64,000 nucleotides of DNA from Clostridiales bacterium (GTDB lineage: Bacteria > Bacillota > Clostridia > Lachnospirales > Lachnospiraceae), in NCBI GenBank assembly GCA_018366495.1, contig JAGZHZ010000001.1, positions 1 through 64,000 on the forward strand, read 5' to 3'. Shown here piece after piece: positions 25,898 through 35,283 of this stretch. Under the pieces are notes generated by a model, which saw only the letters and a program-made list of their open reading frames with translations, did not search any database and had not been told where the DNA came from. The position numbers were made by a program, and so were the translations under genes. How positions within the stretch are numbered: position 1 is the stretch's first letter; every line of letters begins with the position of its first letter.

Positions 25898-26944
25898 CTA
25901 TTCCTCATCCATACCGGCGTCATCTCTATTCTCTCCGCCTTCTTCACCGCCAAGCAGTCCATAATGCTCTCTGACCTTACGTTCTACCTCTTCCATAATC
26001 TGTGGATTATTTTTCAGATACAGTTTTGCATTTTCTCTTCCCTGACCGATTTTAGCATCCTGATATGCATACCATGCACCGCTTTTTACAATAATCCCCA
26101 AATTTGCAGCCAGATCCAGCACATCTCCTTCTTTTGAAATTCCTTTTCCAAACATGATATCAAATTCTGCTTCTTTAAAAGGAGGTGCCACCTTATTCTT
26201 TACTACTTTGATTCTGGTACGACTGCCGATCACCTCTCCGCCTTGTTTCAAAGATTCAATTCTTCTCACATCCATGCGGATAGAAGCATAAAATTTTAAT
26301 GCCCGTCCTCCCGTTGTCGTCTCAGGATTTCCGAACATAATTCCTACCTTTTCACGAAGCTGATTGATAAACACGACAATACAGTTTGATTTGCTGATCA
26401 CACCAGTCAGTTTACGCAGTGCCTGAGACATCAGACGCGCATGAAGTCCTACATGGCTGTCTCCCATGTCCCCTTCAATCTCCGCCTTTGGCACAAGTGC
26501 TGCGACAGAGTCCACGATCACGATATCCACTGCTCCGGAACGCACCATCGTCTCTGTAATCTCCAGAGCCTGCTCTCCGTTGTCTGGCTGTGAAATATAC
26601 AGATTGTCGATATCCACGCCGATATTCTTTGCATAAACAGGGTCAAGTGCATGTTCTGCGTCGATAAATCCGGCAATGCCGCCTCTTTTTTGGACTTCTG
26701 CAACCATATGAAGCGCCACAGTTGTCTTACCGCTTGATTCAGGTCCATAGATCTCAATCACTCTTCCTTTCGGCACTCCTCCCAGTCCCAGAGCCAGATC
26801 AAGACTCAGCGATCCTGTAGGAACAGTTTCTATATTCATATTTACACTGGAATCTCCCAGTTTCATGACGGACCCTTTTCCAAACTGTTTTTCAATCTGT
26901 GCAAGCGCCGCGTCAAGTGCTTTTAATTTATCTTCCTGTGCCAT
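25898..26944 (-). CDS. recA: Recombinase RecA
   Basis: RecA forms filaments on single-stranded DNA, performs strand exchange and triggers LexA cleavage. The 348-residue product has Walker A GPESSGKTT (near residue 67), the Walker B-region IVIVDSVAALVPKAEIEG, loop L1/L2 sequences (FINQLREKVGIMFGNPETTTGG) and an acidic C-terminus (EEGGENRDDAGMDEE). The start follows AAAGGAGAATTGGT. A promoter and LexA operator lie directly upstream. Confidence 0.98.
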   Translation of the reverse strand: MAQEDKLKALDAALAQIEKQFGKGSVMKLGDSSVNMNIETVPTGSLSLDLALGLGGVPKGRVIEIYGPESSGKTTVALHMVAEVQKRGGIAGFIDAEHALDPVYAKNIGVDIDNLYISQPDNGEQALEITETMVRSGAVDIVIVDSVAALVPKAEIEGDMGDSHVGLHARLMSQALRKLTGVISKSNCIVVFINQLREKVGIMFGNPETTTGGRALKFYASIRMDVRRIESLKQGGEVIGSRTRIKVVKNKVAPPFKEAEFDIMFGKGISKEGDVLDLAANLGIIVKSGAWYAYQDAKIGQGRENAKLYLKNNPQIMEEVERKVREHYGLLGGEEGGENRDDAGMDEE

Positions 26945-26962
26945 ACCAATTCTCCTTTACCC

Positions 26963-26976
26963 TGAACTAATGTTCG
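26963..26976 (-). promoter_or_regulatory. LexA (SOS) box in the recA leader
   Basis: CGAACATTAGTTCA matches the Gram-positive LexA consensus CGAAC-N4-GTTC. It lies about 10 bp downstream of the -10 element, where a bound repressor would block transcription. Confidence 0.85.
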
Positions 26977-26986
26977 TTATTTATTC

Positions 26987-27015
26987 ATCATAATACAATT
27001 TTTTTTATTTGTCAA
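26987..27015 (-). promoter_or_regulatory. Sigma-A promoter of recA-recX
   Basis: A perfect TTGACA and TATGAT are separated by 17 bp, next to the LexA box. The remaining bases of this 355-bp intergenic region hold the terminator at 27170-27224 and otherwise nothing I recognise. Confidence 0.82.
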
Positions 27016-27169
27016 TCAAAAAACCAAACATTTTTTCGATTTTCTTTTGTGTTTCATGGAACTGTGCGGTGATTTACCAAGATCTTTTTTTCTGTCAGAT
27101 GTGAAAATAAAAATGTAAAATGAATATAATTAAGATACCATATTTTTTCTTTTTCGTAAAGTATTTTTT

Positions 27170-27224
27170 GGAAAAAGAAAAACAGCATCCGCGCTTCATA
27201 TATTAAAGATATCGCAAATGCTGT
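27170..27224 (-). terminator. Terminator after the topB/beta-helix transferase unit
   Basis: ACAGCATTTGCG pairs imperfectly with CGCGGATGCTGT and is followed on the minus strand by TTTTTCTTTTT, about 75 bp past the stop of the beta-helix gene. Confidence 0.75.
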
Positions 27225-27299
27225 CCTATCAACTATCATTTTATAATTTTAATCATGAGAGGTTCAAAAGCAGACCTGTTTAACCATAAAAAAATATTT

Positions 27300-27971
27300 T
27301 TATCTTTCTTCTTTTTCAGCAATCTCGCCCTGTTTTTTATAAATACTGTTTGCCGGAACTACCTGACGGACAGAGGAAAGCGGATAGATATTTGAGTGCG
27401 GTCCTATGACAGTACCTGGATTTAAAACGGATCCGCATCCTACTTCCACTTCATCCCCAATCATTGCTCCGAATTTTTTCAGTCCGGTCTCCATGTATTC
27501 CTTCTCATCTTTCACTACAACCAGTTTTTTGTCAGATTTTACATTGGATGTGATGGAACCTGCGCCCATATGTGCCTTATATCCCAAAATAGAGTCTCCC
27601 ACATAATTATAGTGTGGAACCTGAACTTTATTGAATAAAATTACATTTTTCAGTTCCGTTGAATTTCCTACGACAGCGCCCTCTCCCACAATCGCATTGC
27701 CGCGGATAAAAGCGCAGTGGCGAATCTCTGCATCTTTTCCGATGATCGCCGGTCCATGAATATATGCTGTTGGAGCTACGGAAGCTGTCTTTGCAATCCA
27801 GACGTCTTCCCCTGTCTTTTCATACTCTTCTTCGCTTAACGTGCTTCCAAGCTGTAAAATGAAATCTCCGATCTTTGGCAGAACTTCCCATGGATACTCA
27901 GCGCCTTCAAAAAGATCCTTTGCGATTGTCTCCTCCATTGTATATAAGTTTTTAATTTTACATGTCTCCAT
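27300..27971 (-). CDS. Left-handed beta-helix acyl/nucleotidyl transferase-like protein
   Basis: This 223-residue protein consists mostly of hexapeptide repeats of the left-handed beta-helix fold (for example ASVAPTAYIHGPAIIGKDAEIRHC, split over successive rungs). It resembles the C-terminal acetyltransferase half of GlmU but lacks any N-terminal uridylyltransferase domain. Related proteins are often labelled UDP-N-acetylglucosamine pyrophosphorylase; that label is not supported by the domains here. A sugar-nucleotide or acyl-CoA-dependent transferase role is the likely guess. It overlaps the topB stop by one base (TAATG). Confidence 0.72.
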   Translation of the reverse strand: METCKIKNLYTMEETIAKDLFEGAEYPWEVLPKIGDFILQLGSTLSEEEYEKTGEDVWIAKTASVAPTAYIHGPAIIGKDAEIRHCAFIRGNAIVGEGAVVGNSTELKNVILFNKVQVPHYNYVGDSILGYKAHMGAGSITSNVKSDKKLVVVKDEKEYMETGLKKFGAMIGDEVEVGCGSVLNPGTVIGPHSNIYPLSSVRQVVPANSIYKKQGEIAEKEER

Positions 27972-29974
27972 TATTTTTTACTTCCTTTCTTGTAATAATT
28001 TGCTGCATGATCAAAATAAGGACGCAATGCCTGCTGGTAATTATGCTCCATTACATTCTTTGTCTTTACTGTAATAAAATGCTCTAGTTTCTGCATATAT
28101 TCTTCAGGAGTGACACTCCCTTCCGCCACATAGGTCAGACCTTTTTCCCAGCTTGCCGTCAATTCCGGATTCAGCAGTGACCGAATGGAACTGTTTACCA
28201 CATCAAAAATCATTTCTCCCAGTAAGGTAGGGGTGATCGTCTGTGTCTTTTTATTTAAATCCATATAACCATTGCTGACTAATTTTTTTAAAATTTCTGC
28301 TCTTGTTGCACTCGTTCCAATTCCGCTTCCCTTGATCTGCGCCCGCAGTTCTTCATCCTCAATGAGCTGTCCTGCATTTTCCATTGCAAGTATCATGGAA
28401 CCAGAACTGTAACGCTTCGGCGGTTTTGTCTCTCCTTCTTTGATTGTCAATTCTTTTACCGGTAAAACCATCCCTTTTTTTACATTTTTCAAGGCTTCTA
28501 TTATGGAACGGTCACATGATATCTCCTGCTGCTCTTGTTTTTCCTGATCCTGCTTCTGTGCTCCTCCAAGCACTTTGAGATATCCTTCTGATTCTAAAAT
28601 GCGGACATTGGAAAAAAATTTTTCTCCCTGAATAGCAGTGACAACCGCAGCTTTCTGATAGATGGCAGGCGGATAAAAGATACTTAAAAAACGTCTCGCA
28701 ATCGTCTCATATACTCTTTTTGTCTGTTCCTTCAAAGAAGAAAACGATGATATCCCCTGACCAGTCGGAACGATTGCATAGTGATCTGTAATTTGTTTAT
28801 CATTAACATATCTCGTCTTTGCAATCCCCTTATAACTTCCCTGTATCAAGACCTCTTCTGCAAACGGTCGCATCGCATCATAATTTTTGAGTCCGCTTAT
28901 ATTTTTATAAATTTCTTTTGCAACTGCGCTCGACAACACTCTGGCGTCTGTTCTTGGATATGTCACCATTTTTTTTTCATATAATTCCTGAACGGTCTGC
29001 AGTGTCTGATCTGGATTCATCTTAAACATTTTAGAACAATCATTTTGGAGTTCGGCCAGATTATACAAAAGAGGCGGATTTTTTTTCTCTTTTTTTCTCT
29101 CAATCGAATCGACACATGCTGTAATCGGTTTTTCTTTTTCCAATTCCTGCTTTACCTTCTCGGCATCTTCTCTTTTTTTAAATCCATTTTCTTTGTATAA
29201 AAGCGGAGATCCATAATATTTTGAACCTTCCACTGCCCGAAAATCTCCTTCTAATTCCCGATCTCCAATTTTTACTTTACTTAAAATACGATAGAATGGT
29301 GTCTTTACAAATGTACGAATTTCCCTTTCCCTGCGCACTACCATTCCCAGCACACAAGTCATGACGCGTCCCACTGAGATTACTGTATAACGGGTATGCA
29401 AATAGTTTGAAATTGTATTTCCGTATTTCAGGGAAAGCAGTCTTGAAAAATTGATGCCCATCAGATAGTCTTCTTTTGCTCTTAGATAGGCTGCCTCCGC
29501 CAGATGATCATATTCTGAAAGATCCTTTGCTTCTCGGATTCCTCTTAAAATCTCTTCTTCTGTCTGCGAGTCGATCCATACCCGCTTTCTGATTTTCCCT
29601 TTTACATCTGCCATCTGTTCTACAAGGCGATAAATATATTCTCCTTCTCGTCCGGAGTCTGTGCAGACATAGATTATCTCCACATCGGAGCGGTTTAAAA
29701 GACTGCTCACAATCTGAAACTGTTTTTTTACGCCAGGAATCACTTCATATAAAAATTTTTTCGGCAGAAACGGCAGTGTGGATAAGCTCCATTTCTTCAT
29801 TCTTTCATCATAGGCATCCGGATAACTCATTGTGACGAGATGACCGACACACCATGTGACGATGGCATCTTCTGCCTCCTGATATCCATCTTTTCGGACA
29901 AACGAGCGTTTTAGCGCTCTTGCAAATTCCTGGGCAACGCTTGGTTTCTCCGCTATGAATAATGATTTCTTCAT
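27971..29974 (-). CDS. topB: DNA topoisomerase III
   Basis: Type IA topoisomerase that decatenates and relaxes negatively supercoiled DNA. The 667-residue product has the N-terminal Toprim domain (FIAEKPSVAQEFARAL; CTDSGREGEYIYRLV), the catalytic tyrosine in VTYPRTDARVLS (near residue 325) and SVGRVMTC. It ends in a basic tail (YYKKGSKK) without the zinc fingers of TopA, consistent with TopB. AGAGAGGATAT precedes ATG 29974. Firmicutes often carry extra TopB copies on integrative elements, but the surroundings here look chromosomal. Confidence 0.92.
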   Translation of the reverse strand: MKKSLFIAEKPSVAQEFARALKRSFVRKDGYQEAEDAIVTWCVGHLVTMSYPDAYDERMKKWSLSTLPFLPKKFLYEVIPGVKKQFQIVSSLLNRSDVEIIYVCTDSGREGEYIYRLVEQMADVKGKIRKRVWIDSQTEEEILRGIREAKDLSEYDHLAEAAYLRAKEDYLMGINFSRLLSLKYGNTISNYLHTRYTVISVGRVMTCVLGMVVRREREIRTFVKTPFYRILSKVKIGDRELEGDFRAVEGSKYYGSPLLYKENGFKKREDAEKVKQELEKEKPITACVDSIERKKEKKNPPLLYNLAELQNDCSKMFKMNPDQTLQTVQELYEKKMVTYPRTDARVLSSAVAKEIYKNISGLKNYDAMRPFAEEVLIQGSYKGIAKTRYVNDKQITDHYAIVPTGQGISSFSSLKEQTKRVYETIARRFLSIFYPPAIYQKAAVVTAIQGEKFFSNVRILESEGYLKVLGGAQKQDQEKQEQQEISCDRSIIEALKNVKKGMVLPVKELTIKEGETKPPKRYSSGSMILAMENAGQLIEDEELRAQIKGSGIGTSATRAEILKKLVSNGYMDLNKKTQTITPTLLGEMIFDVVNSSIRSLLNPELTASWEKGLTYVAEGSVTPEEYMQKLEHFITVKTKNVMEHNYQQALRPYFDHAANYYKKGSKK

Positions 29975-30037
29975 ATATCCTCTCTTTTCTTCTTTACAAA
30001 TTCCCCGACTGTTCTGCCGAAGATTTTCTCTTATTTA

Positions 30038-30838
30038 TCATAAATTTTTCTTTTTGAATTTCTGGACACCTCCCCAGTAAAAAAGGACTCCAGACATCAG
30101 CAGTATTGTCATAAACAGATATGCTCTGTTTTCCCCATCTAAAATTTTCTGCGGCTGATACAGAGAAAAGATTGTTCCAGCTTTTGCATACTCAAAAAAT
30201 CCTCCCAGATTTCCAATTAAATGAAACAGAAAAAAAATACCAAAAATCAGTATTGTCAGACGATAATAACTCTTGTTTCCATTTACACTGCTGGAAATCA
30301 GAAAACAGATGCTGCTGATCAGGAAATGAAGCATAAATACACCTGCATTCATCATCACATATCCCCAAATATCAATCTCCTGCGGATTCAGAAAGCTCAT
30401 GCAGATCAATCCTGTGACTGTTGTAGTGATTGTCTGTATTGCCACGCTGAGGATCAGAAAAAGCGCCTGTGTGCCGCCTATTTTTCCTCTGTCATTCGGG
30501 GTTGAAAGAATCCACGTCATCATCCCATTGCGCACCAGTTTTATCATCAATCTTCTCGCCGCTACAATCTCAAAAATCATAGGAAGCAGCAAAAACAGGA
30601 ATCCGTAAACCATATCCATCAAAAACTGATTTAAGTCTGACAGGACACCCATGTGAATCCCCAGCGCCATACAAAGATAATATGCAAAACTTTGAGGAAC
30701 CGTCTGAATTTCCATTCCTTTTATCACATCATACAGTCCGATCATAACTGCTGTATAGATTCCTAAAAAAGCCGTCACTCCCCAGATCAATTTCCATGTA
30801 TCTTTCCAGTCTCTTTTCATCAAAGGCAAACTAACCAA
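30038..30838 (-). CDS. ABC-2-type transporter permease
   Basis: This roughly 266-residue membrane protein has six hydrophobic segments spread over its length (for example LIWGVTAFLGIYTAVMIGLY, YGFLFLLLPMIFEIVAA, LTILIFGIFFLFHLIG). It is paired with the ATPase gene immediately upstream. I prefer TTG 30838 as the start: it lies eight bases after GGAGG and overlaps the ATPase stop by eight bases. An ATG at 30853 has no ribosome-binding site. It is probably an exporter or a lantibiotic-immunity/multidrug-type permease; the substrate is unknown. Confidence 0.78.
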   Translation of the reverse strand: MVSLPLMKRDWKDTWKLIWGVTAFLGIYTAVMIGLYDVIKGMEIQTVPQSFAYYLCMALGIHMGVLSDLNQFLMDMVYGFLFLLLPMIFEIVAARRLMIKLVRNGMMTWILSTPNDRGKIGGTQALFLILSVAIQTITTTVTGLICMSFLNPQEIDIWGYVMMNAGVFMLHFLISSICFLISSSVNGNKSYYRLTILIFGIFFLFHLIGNLGGFFEYAKAGTIFSLYQPQKILDGENRAYLFMTILLMSGVLFYWGGVQKFKKKNL

Positions 30839-31724
30839 GTTTCCCACCTCCATAATAATAAATAAAGGCTTCTTCCAGATCTCTGATTTGAGGCTCGATA
30901 GTGTCTACCTGATAATCCAGCAGTCTTTTCAAAAGCGGTCTCATCTCTCCATCCATGGAAACAGTCAGACGGCACCCCTCCAGATTGGACACAAAAAATT
31001 CCTCCTGCTTTGAAAACCGAATCGCCTCCTGTTCCGTCTGAAAAACAATCACATGCGCTTTTCTCTTTGAATAGCGCAGATCTCCGATTTCTTTCAGCGC
31101 TATCATTCTTCCCTCTTTTAAGACAGCCACTCTGTCACAGATTCTTTCCAGATCTTCAAATGCGTGAGATGCGATTAAGATTGTCTTTCCTCTCATTTTT
31201 TCTTCCAGAAGAAGTTCTGTCACACGATTCTGCCCCACTCGATCCAGTCTGCGCATCGGCTGATCCAAAAAGTATAGAGGAGGATCATACCAGAGAGCGC
31301 ATATGACTGCAAGCTTTTGTTTTGCATCGGCTGTCATCGTCTCAATCTTCTGATGCAGATTTATCCCAAGACGGTCAGATAGCAAAAAAGCCCGCTCCAG
31401 TCCTTTTTTTCTCCGCAGCTCTGCCTGAAATTTTATCATGGAAAGCCCCGTCATATCATCTGCAAATTTTGGATCTTCCGGAAGATATCCAATTATTTTT
31501 TTTATCTCTTCTGATCTCTTATAGCAGTCCCTGCCGGCAATGGCACATCTTCCCCGATCCTGACGCATAAATCCCATCAATATTTTCATAGCCGTTGTCT
31601 TTCCTGATCCGACTGGCCCCATCAAACCAAAGGCTTCTCCTTTTTCCACCTGAAATGTCAGGTCATATATTCCTCTCTCATGTCCATAATCTTTCGATAA
31701 TTTTGAGACTCTCAGCAGACTCAT
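30831..31724 (-). CDS. ABC transporter ATP-binding protein with altered Walker B and signature motifs
   Basis: This 297-residue ATPase has an intact Walker A (GPVGSGKTT, near residue 37), Q-loop region (GYLPEDPKF) and H-loop (IASHAFEDLE). The Walker B reads LYFLDQP, so the catalytic Glu after D154 is replaced by Gln155. The signature motif reads TMTADAKQKL instead of LSGGQxQR. Both changes are expected to slow ATP hydrolysis. It forms a translationally coupled pair with the permease. An ATG at 31724 follows GGAGGAGAAGG. Confidence 0.85.
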   Translation of the reverse strand: MSLLRVSKLSKDYGHERGIYDLTFQVEKGEAFGLMGPVGSGKTTAMKILMGFMRQDRGRCAIAGRDCYKRSEEIKKIIGYLPEDPKFADDMTGLSMIKFQAELRRKKGLERAFLLSDRLGINLHQKIETMTADAKQKLAVICALWYDPPLYFLDQPMRRLDRVGQNRVTELLLEEKMRGKTILIASHAFEDLERICDRVAVLKEGRMIALKEIGDLRYSKRKAHVIVFQTEQEAIRFSKQEEFFVSNLEGCRLTVSMDGEMRPLLKRLLDYQVDTIEPQIRDLEEAFIYYYGGGKLG

Positions 31725-31775
31725 CCTTCTCCTCCGCTTATTTTTTATATTTTCTCCTTCACAGCAACTGTCCCG

Positions 31776-31796
31776 TTTCCTCCTAATTTGAGGAAA
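31776..31796. other. Hairpin in the leader of the ABC exporter unit
   Basis: TTTCCTC and GAGGAAA form a seven-base-pair stem with a seven-base loop, 52 bp before the ATPase start. It could be an operator or an mRNA structure; no regulator is recognised nearby. Confidence 0.3.
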
Positions 31797-31813
31797 TCTA
31801 CTCTTTTTCCCTC

Positions 31814-31865
31814 AAAAAAAGATGCTGCATACTGAGATTATACCGAATTTCCTGCTCTGTATGCA
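31814..31865 (-). terminator. Terminator of asd
   Basis: GCATACAGAG pairs with CTCAGTATGC (one A-A mismatch) and a run of seven T residues follows on the minus strand, about 25 bp past the asd stop. Confidence 0.75.
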
Positions 31866-31887
31866 ACACCCAAATGATTCTATTTTT

Positions 31888-32973
31888 TTATTTTGCCTGG
31901 ATATAACCTTTTGCAGTTAAAAGTTCTGCGCACAGCACAGCTCCGCCTGCTGCTCCGCGGACTGTATTATGTGAAAGACCTACAAATTTGTAGTCATAAA
32001 TCGTATCTTCTCTCAGACGTCCGATAGAAACACCCATTCCATGTTCATAGTCTACATCCAGAGTTACCTGAGGACGATTGTCTTCCTCCATGTAGCGGAT
32101 AAACTGCTTTGGAGCGCTTGGCAGATTCAGTTCCTGCGGAAGCCCTTTAAAGTTTACAAGGCGGTCAATCAGTTCTTCTTTTGTAGGTTTTTTATCAAAT
32201 TTGATAAATACAGCTGCTGTATGACCGTTTAATACCGGAACACGAATACACTGGCAGGAAATTTTTGGCTCTGCTGCTTTTTTAATCACGCCGTCTTCCA
32301 CTTTTCCGAGCACGCGCAGCGGTTCCTGTTCACTTTTTTCTTCTTCACCGCCGATATATGGAATGATATTTTCTACCATCTCCGGCCAGTCTTTAAATGT
32401 CTTTCCAGCGCCTGAAATTGCCTGATATGTCGTCGCAATTACTTCTTTTGGACCAAATTCTTTCCATGCTGCAAGACATGGCGCATAGCTTTGGATGGAA
32501 CAGTTTGGTTTTACTGCAATAAATCCTCTCGTTGTTCCAAGACGTTTTTTCTGATATGGAATTACATCAAAATGTTCTGGATTGATCTCCGGCACTACCA
32601 TTGGAACATCTGGCGTCCATCTGTGTGCACTGTTGTTTGAAACAACCGGTGTCTCTGTTTTTGCGTACGCTTCCTCAATCGCTTTGATTTCTTCTTTTGA
32701 CATATCGACTGCTGAAAAGCAAAAGTCAACGCTTTCTGCTACTTTTTCAACTTCATTCACATTCATAACTACCAGTTTTTTTACTGATTCCGGCATTGGA
32801 GTTGTCATTTTCCAACGTCCTCCTACTGCCTCTTCATATGTTTTTCCTGCGCTTCTTGGACTTGCTGCAACGGTAACTACTTCAAACCATGGATGATTTT
32901 CCAGCAAAGAAATAAAACGCTGTCCTACCATTCCTGTTGCTCCTAAAATACCTACTCTTAATTTCTGGTCCAT
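31888..32973 (-). CDS. asd: Aspartate-semialdehyde dehydrogenase
   Basis: This NADP-dependent enzyme reduces aspartyl phosphate to aspartate semialdehyde on the way to lysine, diaminopimelate, threonine and methionine. The 361-residue product has the nucleotide-binding N-terminus VGILGATGMVGQRF, the catalytic cysteine in KPNCSIQSY and a conserved GAAGGA near the C-terminus. Its length and motifs match the archaeal/fungal-type Asd also found in Clostridia, not the E. coli type. ATG 32973 follows GAGGAG by about seven bases; two upstream in-frame ATGs fit less well. Confidence 0.95.
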   Translation of the reverse strand: MDQKLRVGILGATGMVGQRFISLLENHPWFEVVTVAASPRSAGKTYEEAVGGRWKMTTPMPESVKKLVVMNVNEVEKVAESVDFCFSAVDMSKEEIKAIEEAYAKTETPVVSNNSAHRWTPDVPMVVPEINPEHFDVIPYQKKRLGTTRGFIAVKPNCSIQSYAPCLAAWKEFGPKEVIATTYQAISGAGKTFKDWPEMVENIIPYIGGEEEKSEQEPLRVLGKVEDGVIKKAAEPKISCQCIRVPVLNGHTAAVFIKFDKKPTKEELIDRLVNFKGLPQELNLPSAPKQFIRYMEEDNRPQVTLDVDYEHGMGVSIGRLREDTIYDYKFVGLSHNTVRGAAGGAVLCAELLTAKGYIQAK

Positions 32974-33088
32974 TTTCATTCTCCTCACATCGCTGTATTT
33001 TATAAAAGATAAAGCCGTTTCTGTCTTTCAGCTGTTATTTTCGGCTTGTGTCTTTATATCGCGTACATTTGTCTTTACTTGAACAATA

Positions 33089-34501
33089 TTATACCAGTTT
33101 TTCAAAAAAATCAAGCACTTTTTCATTTTCCTGTAAATATTTCTTTTCTTCTGCGATTACCTTTTCCATCGCACTTTTTCCAGGCGCTCCGATCGTCACT
33201 CGTTTTTCAACACACGTTTTCAGACTGATCGCATCATAAATATCTTCTTCAAATACCGGACAGATTTCTTTCCAGTCTTTCAGAGGAAGCTGATCGAGCG
33301 AAATCTTTCTCTCCAGGCAGCACAATACCAGCTGTCCCACAATTCCATGCGCATCACGGAATGGAACACCATGATTGACAAGATAGTCTGCCGCATCCGT
33401 TGCGTTTGTAAATCCATGTTTTGCACTGTCTTCCATCACTTTCTTGTTAAATTTTGCTGTCGCAATCATGCCGTTAAAAAGTGCAATACATCCTTTGACT
33501 GTATCGATCGCATCAAATGTCAGTTCTTTATCCTCCTGCATATCCTTATTATATGCCAGCGGCAGTCCTTTCATTGTTGTTAAAATAGAAATGAGCGCAC
33601 CATAGACACGTCCCGTCTTGCCTCGTACCAGTTCTGCAATGTCCGGATTTTTTTTCTGGGGCATAATGCTGCTTCCTGTACTATAAGCATCGTCAAGCTC
33701 AATAAATTGATATTCATTGGAATTCCATAAAATAATCTCTTCTGAAAAACGACTTAAATGCATCATAATCGTAGAAAGCGCAGATAAGAATTCAATCAGA
33801 TAGTCACGATCTGCAACAGAATCTATACTGTTCAAGGTCGGACCGTCAAATTTAAGCAGACTTGCCGTACACTCACGGTCAAGCGGATACGTTGTTCCTG
33901 CCAGAGCGCCTGCTCCAAGCGGACACACGTTCATTCTTTTATAAATATCATACAGTCTGGACCGATCTCTTTTAAACATTTCAAAATATGCACCGATATG
34001 ATGAGCCAGTGTGATCGGCTGCGCTTTTTGAAGATGTGTAAATCCCGGCATATAAGTATCTATATTTTCTTCCATAATTCTTAACAGTGTCTCCAGCAAA
34101 TTTTCCAAAAGCTGATCGACTGCTGCTACTTCATCTCTTGTATACAGTCTCATATCAAGCGCTACCTGATCATTTCTGCTGCGTCCTGTATGCAGTTTTT
34201 TTCCGGCATTGCCAATCCGGTCAATCAGATTTGCCTCCACAAAACTGTGGATGTCCTCGTATTGATCTGTGATCTTCAGCGTTCCGTTTTCCACATCCTG
34301 TAAGATACCCTTTAATCCTTCCAGAATCTGTTCTTTTTCTTCCTCCGTCAAAATCCCCTGTTTTGCCAGCATTTTGACATGCGCCATGCTTCCAAAAATA
34401 TCCTGTTTGTAAAATTTCTGATCAAATGAAATGGATGCATTAAAATTGTAAACTAACTGATCTGTTTCTTTTGTGAAACGTCCGCCCCATAACTGTGCCA
34501 T
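33089..34501 (-). CDS. argH: Argininosuccinate lyase
   Basis: ArgH splits argininosuccinate into arginine and fumarate, the last step of arginine synthesis. The 470-residue product shows the superfamily signature GSSIMPQKKNPD (near residue 283), with TGRSRNDQVALD and the conserved GGRFTKETD N-terminus. ATG 34501 follows AAAGGAGAG; an in-frame extension to 34555 was rejected because it overlaps queH. ArgG is not in the window. It probably shares a transcript with queH, 50 bp upstream. Confidence 0.97.
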   Translation of the reverse strand: MAQLWGGRFTKETDQLVYNFNASISFDQKFYKQDIFGSMAHVKMLAKQGILTEEEKEQILEGLKGILQDVENGTLKITDQYEDIHSFVEANLIDRIGNAGKKLHTGRSRNDQVALDMRLYTRDEVAAVDQLLENLLETLLRIMEENIDTYMPGFTHLQKAQPITLAHHIGAYFEMFKRDRSRLYDIYKRMNVCPLGAGALAGTTYPLDRECTASLLKFDGPTLNSIDSVADRDYLIEFLSALSTIMMHLSRFSEEIILWNSNEYQFIELDDAYSTGSSIMPQKKNPDIAELVRGKTGRVYGALISILTTMKGLPLAYNKDMQEDKELTFDAIDTVKGCIALFNGMIATAKFNKKVMEDSAKHGFTNATDAADYLVNHGVPFRDAHGIVGQLVLCCLERKISLDQLPLKDWKEICPVFEEDIYDAISLKTCVEKRVTIGAPGKSAMEKVIAEEKKYLQENEKVLDFFEKLV

Positions 34502-34551
34502 AGTATCTCTCCTTTGTCTTTCATTTTCTTCCACTTTAATTTTGTAGTGTA

Positions 34552-35202
34552 TCACATTTTTTGTTGTCTGACAATGCTTTCCTTCTGTCTTTTTCGTTCT
34601 TCCATAGAATAAACGCAGCCGCAGTAGTCCTGACGGTACAATCCGTATTCTCTTGACAGCACAATAGACCTCTGATATCCATTTTTTTTCTTAAAATCAG
34701 ACGGCAGATGTTCGACTCCATATTCTGCGGCAAGCCGCTCTCCAATCTCATTGATCTTTGCAGCATTTTTCAGAGGACTGATGGAAAGTGTTGTCGTAAA
34801 ATAATGATACCCGCCTTCTGCTGCAAGTTTTGCCGCCTCACGCATCCGCAGCTCATAGCAGGCAAAACATCTCTCTGAGCCTTCTGGCAGCTTTTCCATC
34901 CCTTTCACTGCATCATAGAACTCCTGTGGTCTGTAATCACCAGCACAGAATTTTATCGGATGTAGTGTTTTTAACTGTTCAATCAGTCTTTTTTGTTCTT
35001 CTACACGTTTTGTATATTCTTCTTCCGGAAAAATATTAGGATTATAATAAAAAACGGTAATTTCAAAATAATTTGACAAGTATTCCAGCACATAACTGCT
35101 GCACGGCGCACAGCAGCTGTGCAGAAACAAAGTTGGAATTTCTTTCTTTTCTTCTTTTTCCAGCAGCAGTTTTTCTAATTCTTTCTGATAGTTGCGATTC
35201 AT
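34552..35202 (-). CDS. queH: Epoxyqueuosine reductase QueH
   Basis: QueH (formerly DUF208) reduces epoxyqueuosine to queuosine in the wobble position of tRNA, replacing QueG in many anaerobes. The 216-residue protein has the diagnostic cysteine pairs HSCCAPCSSY at the N-terminus, CFACYELRM near residue 110 and DYCGCVYS near the C-terminus, which bind an Fe-S cluster and second metal. The product is soluble and cytosolic. Queuosine synthesis genes (queCDE, tgt) are not visible here. Confidence 0.93.
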   Translation of the reverse strand: MNRNYQKELEKLLLEKEEKKEIPTLFLHSCCAPCSSYVLEYLSNYFEITVFYYNPNIFPEEEYTKRVEEQKRLIEQLKTLHPIKFCAGDYRPQEFYDAVKGMEKLPEGSERCFACYELRMREAAKLAAEGGYHYFTTTLSISPLKNAAKINEIGERLAAEYGVEHLPSDFKKKNGYQRSIVLSREYGLYRQDYCGCVYSMEERKRQKESIVRQQKM

Positions 35203-35283
35203 AATCTTTCCTCTTTCTTGTCGTTTTCTCGTCTTCTTTTATTCTTTTGATCTGCTGATTTATCTTTCATATAATATTGCCTC

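Noticed and set aside
27971..29974. TopB as evidence of an integrative conjugative element
   Set aside because: No relaxase, VirB/D4 or integrase genes in the surrounding 30 kb; neighbours are housekeeping genes.
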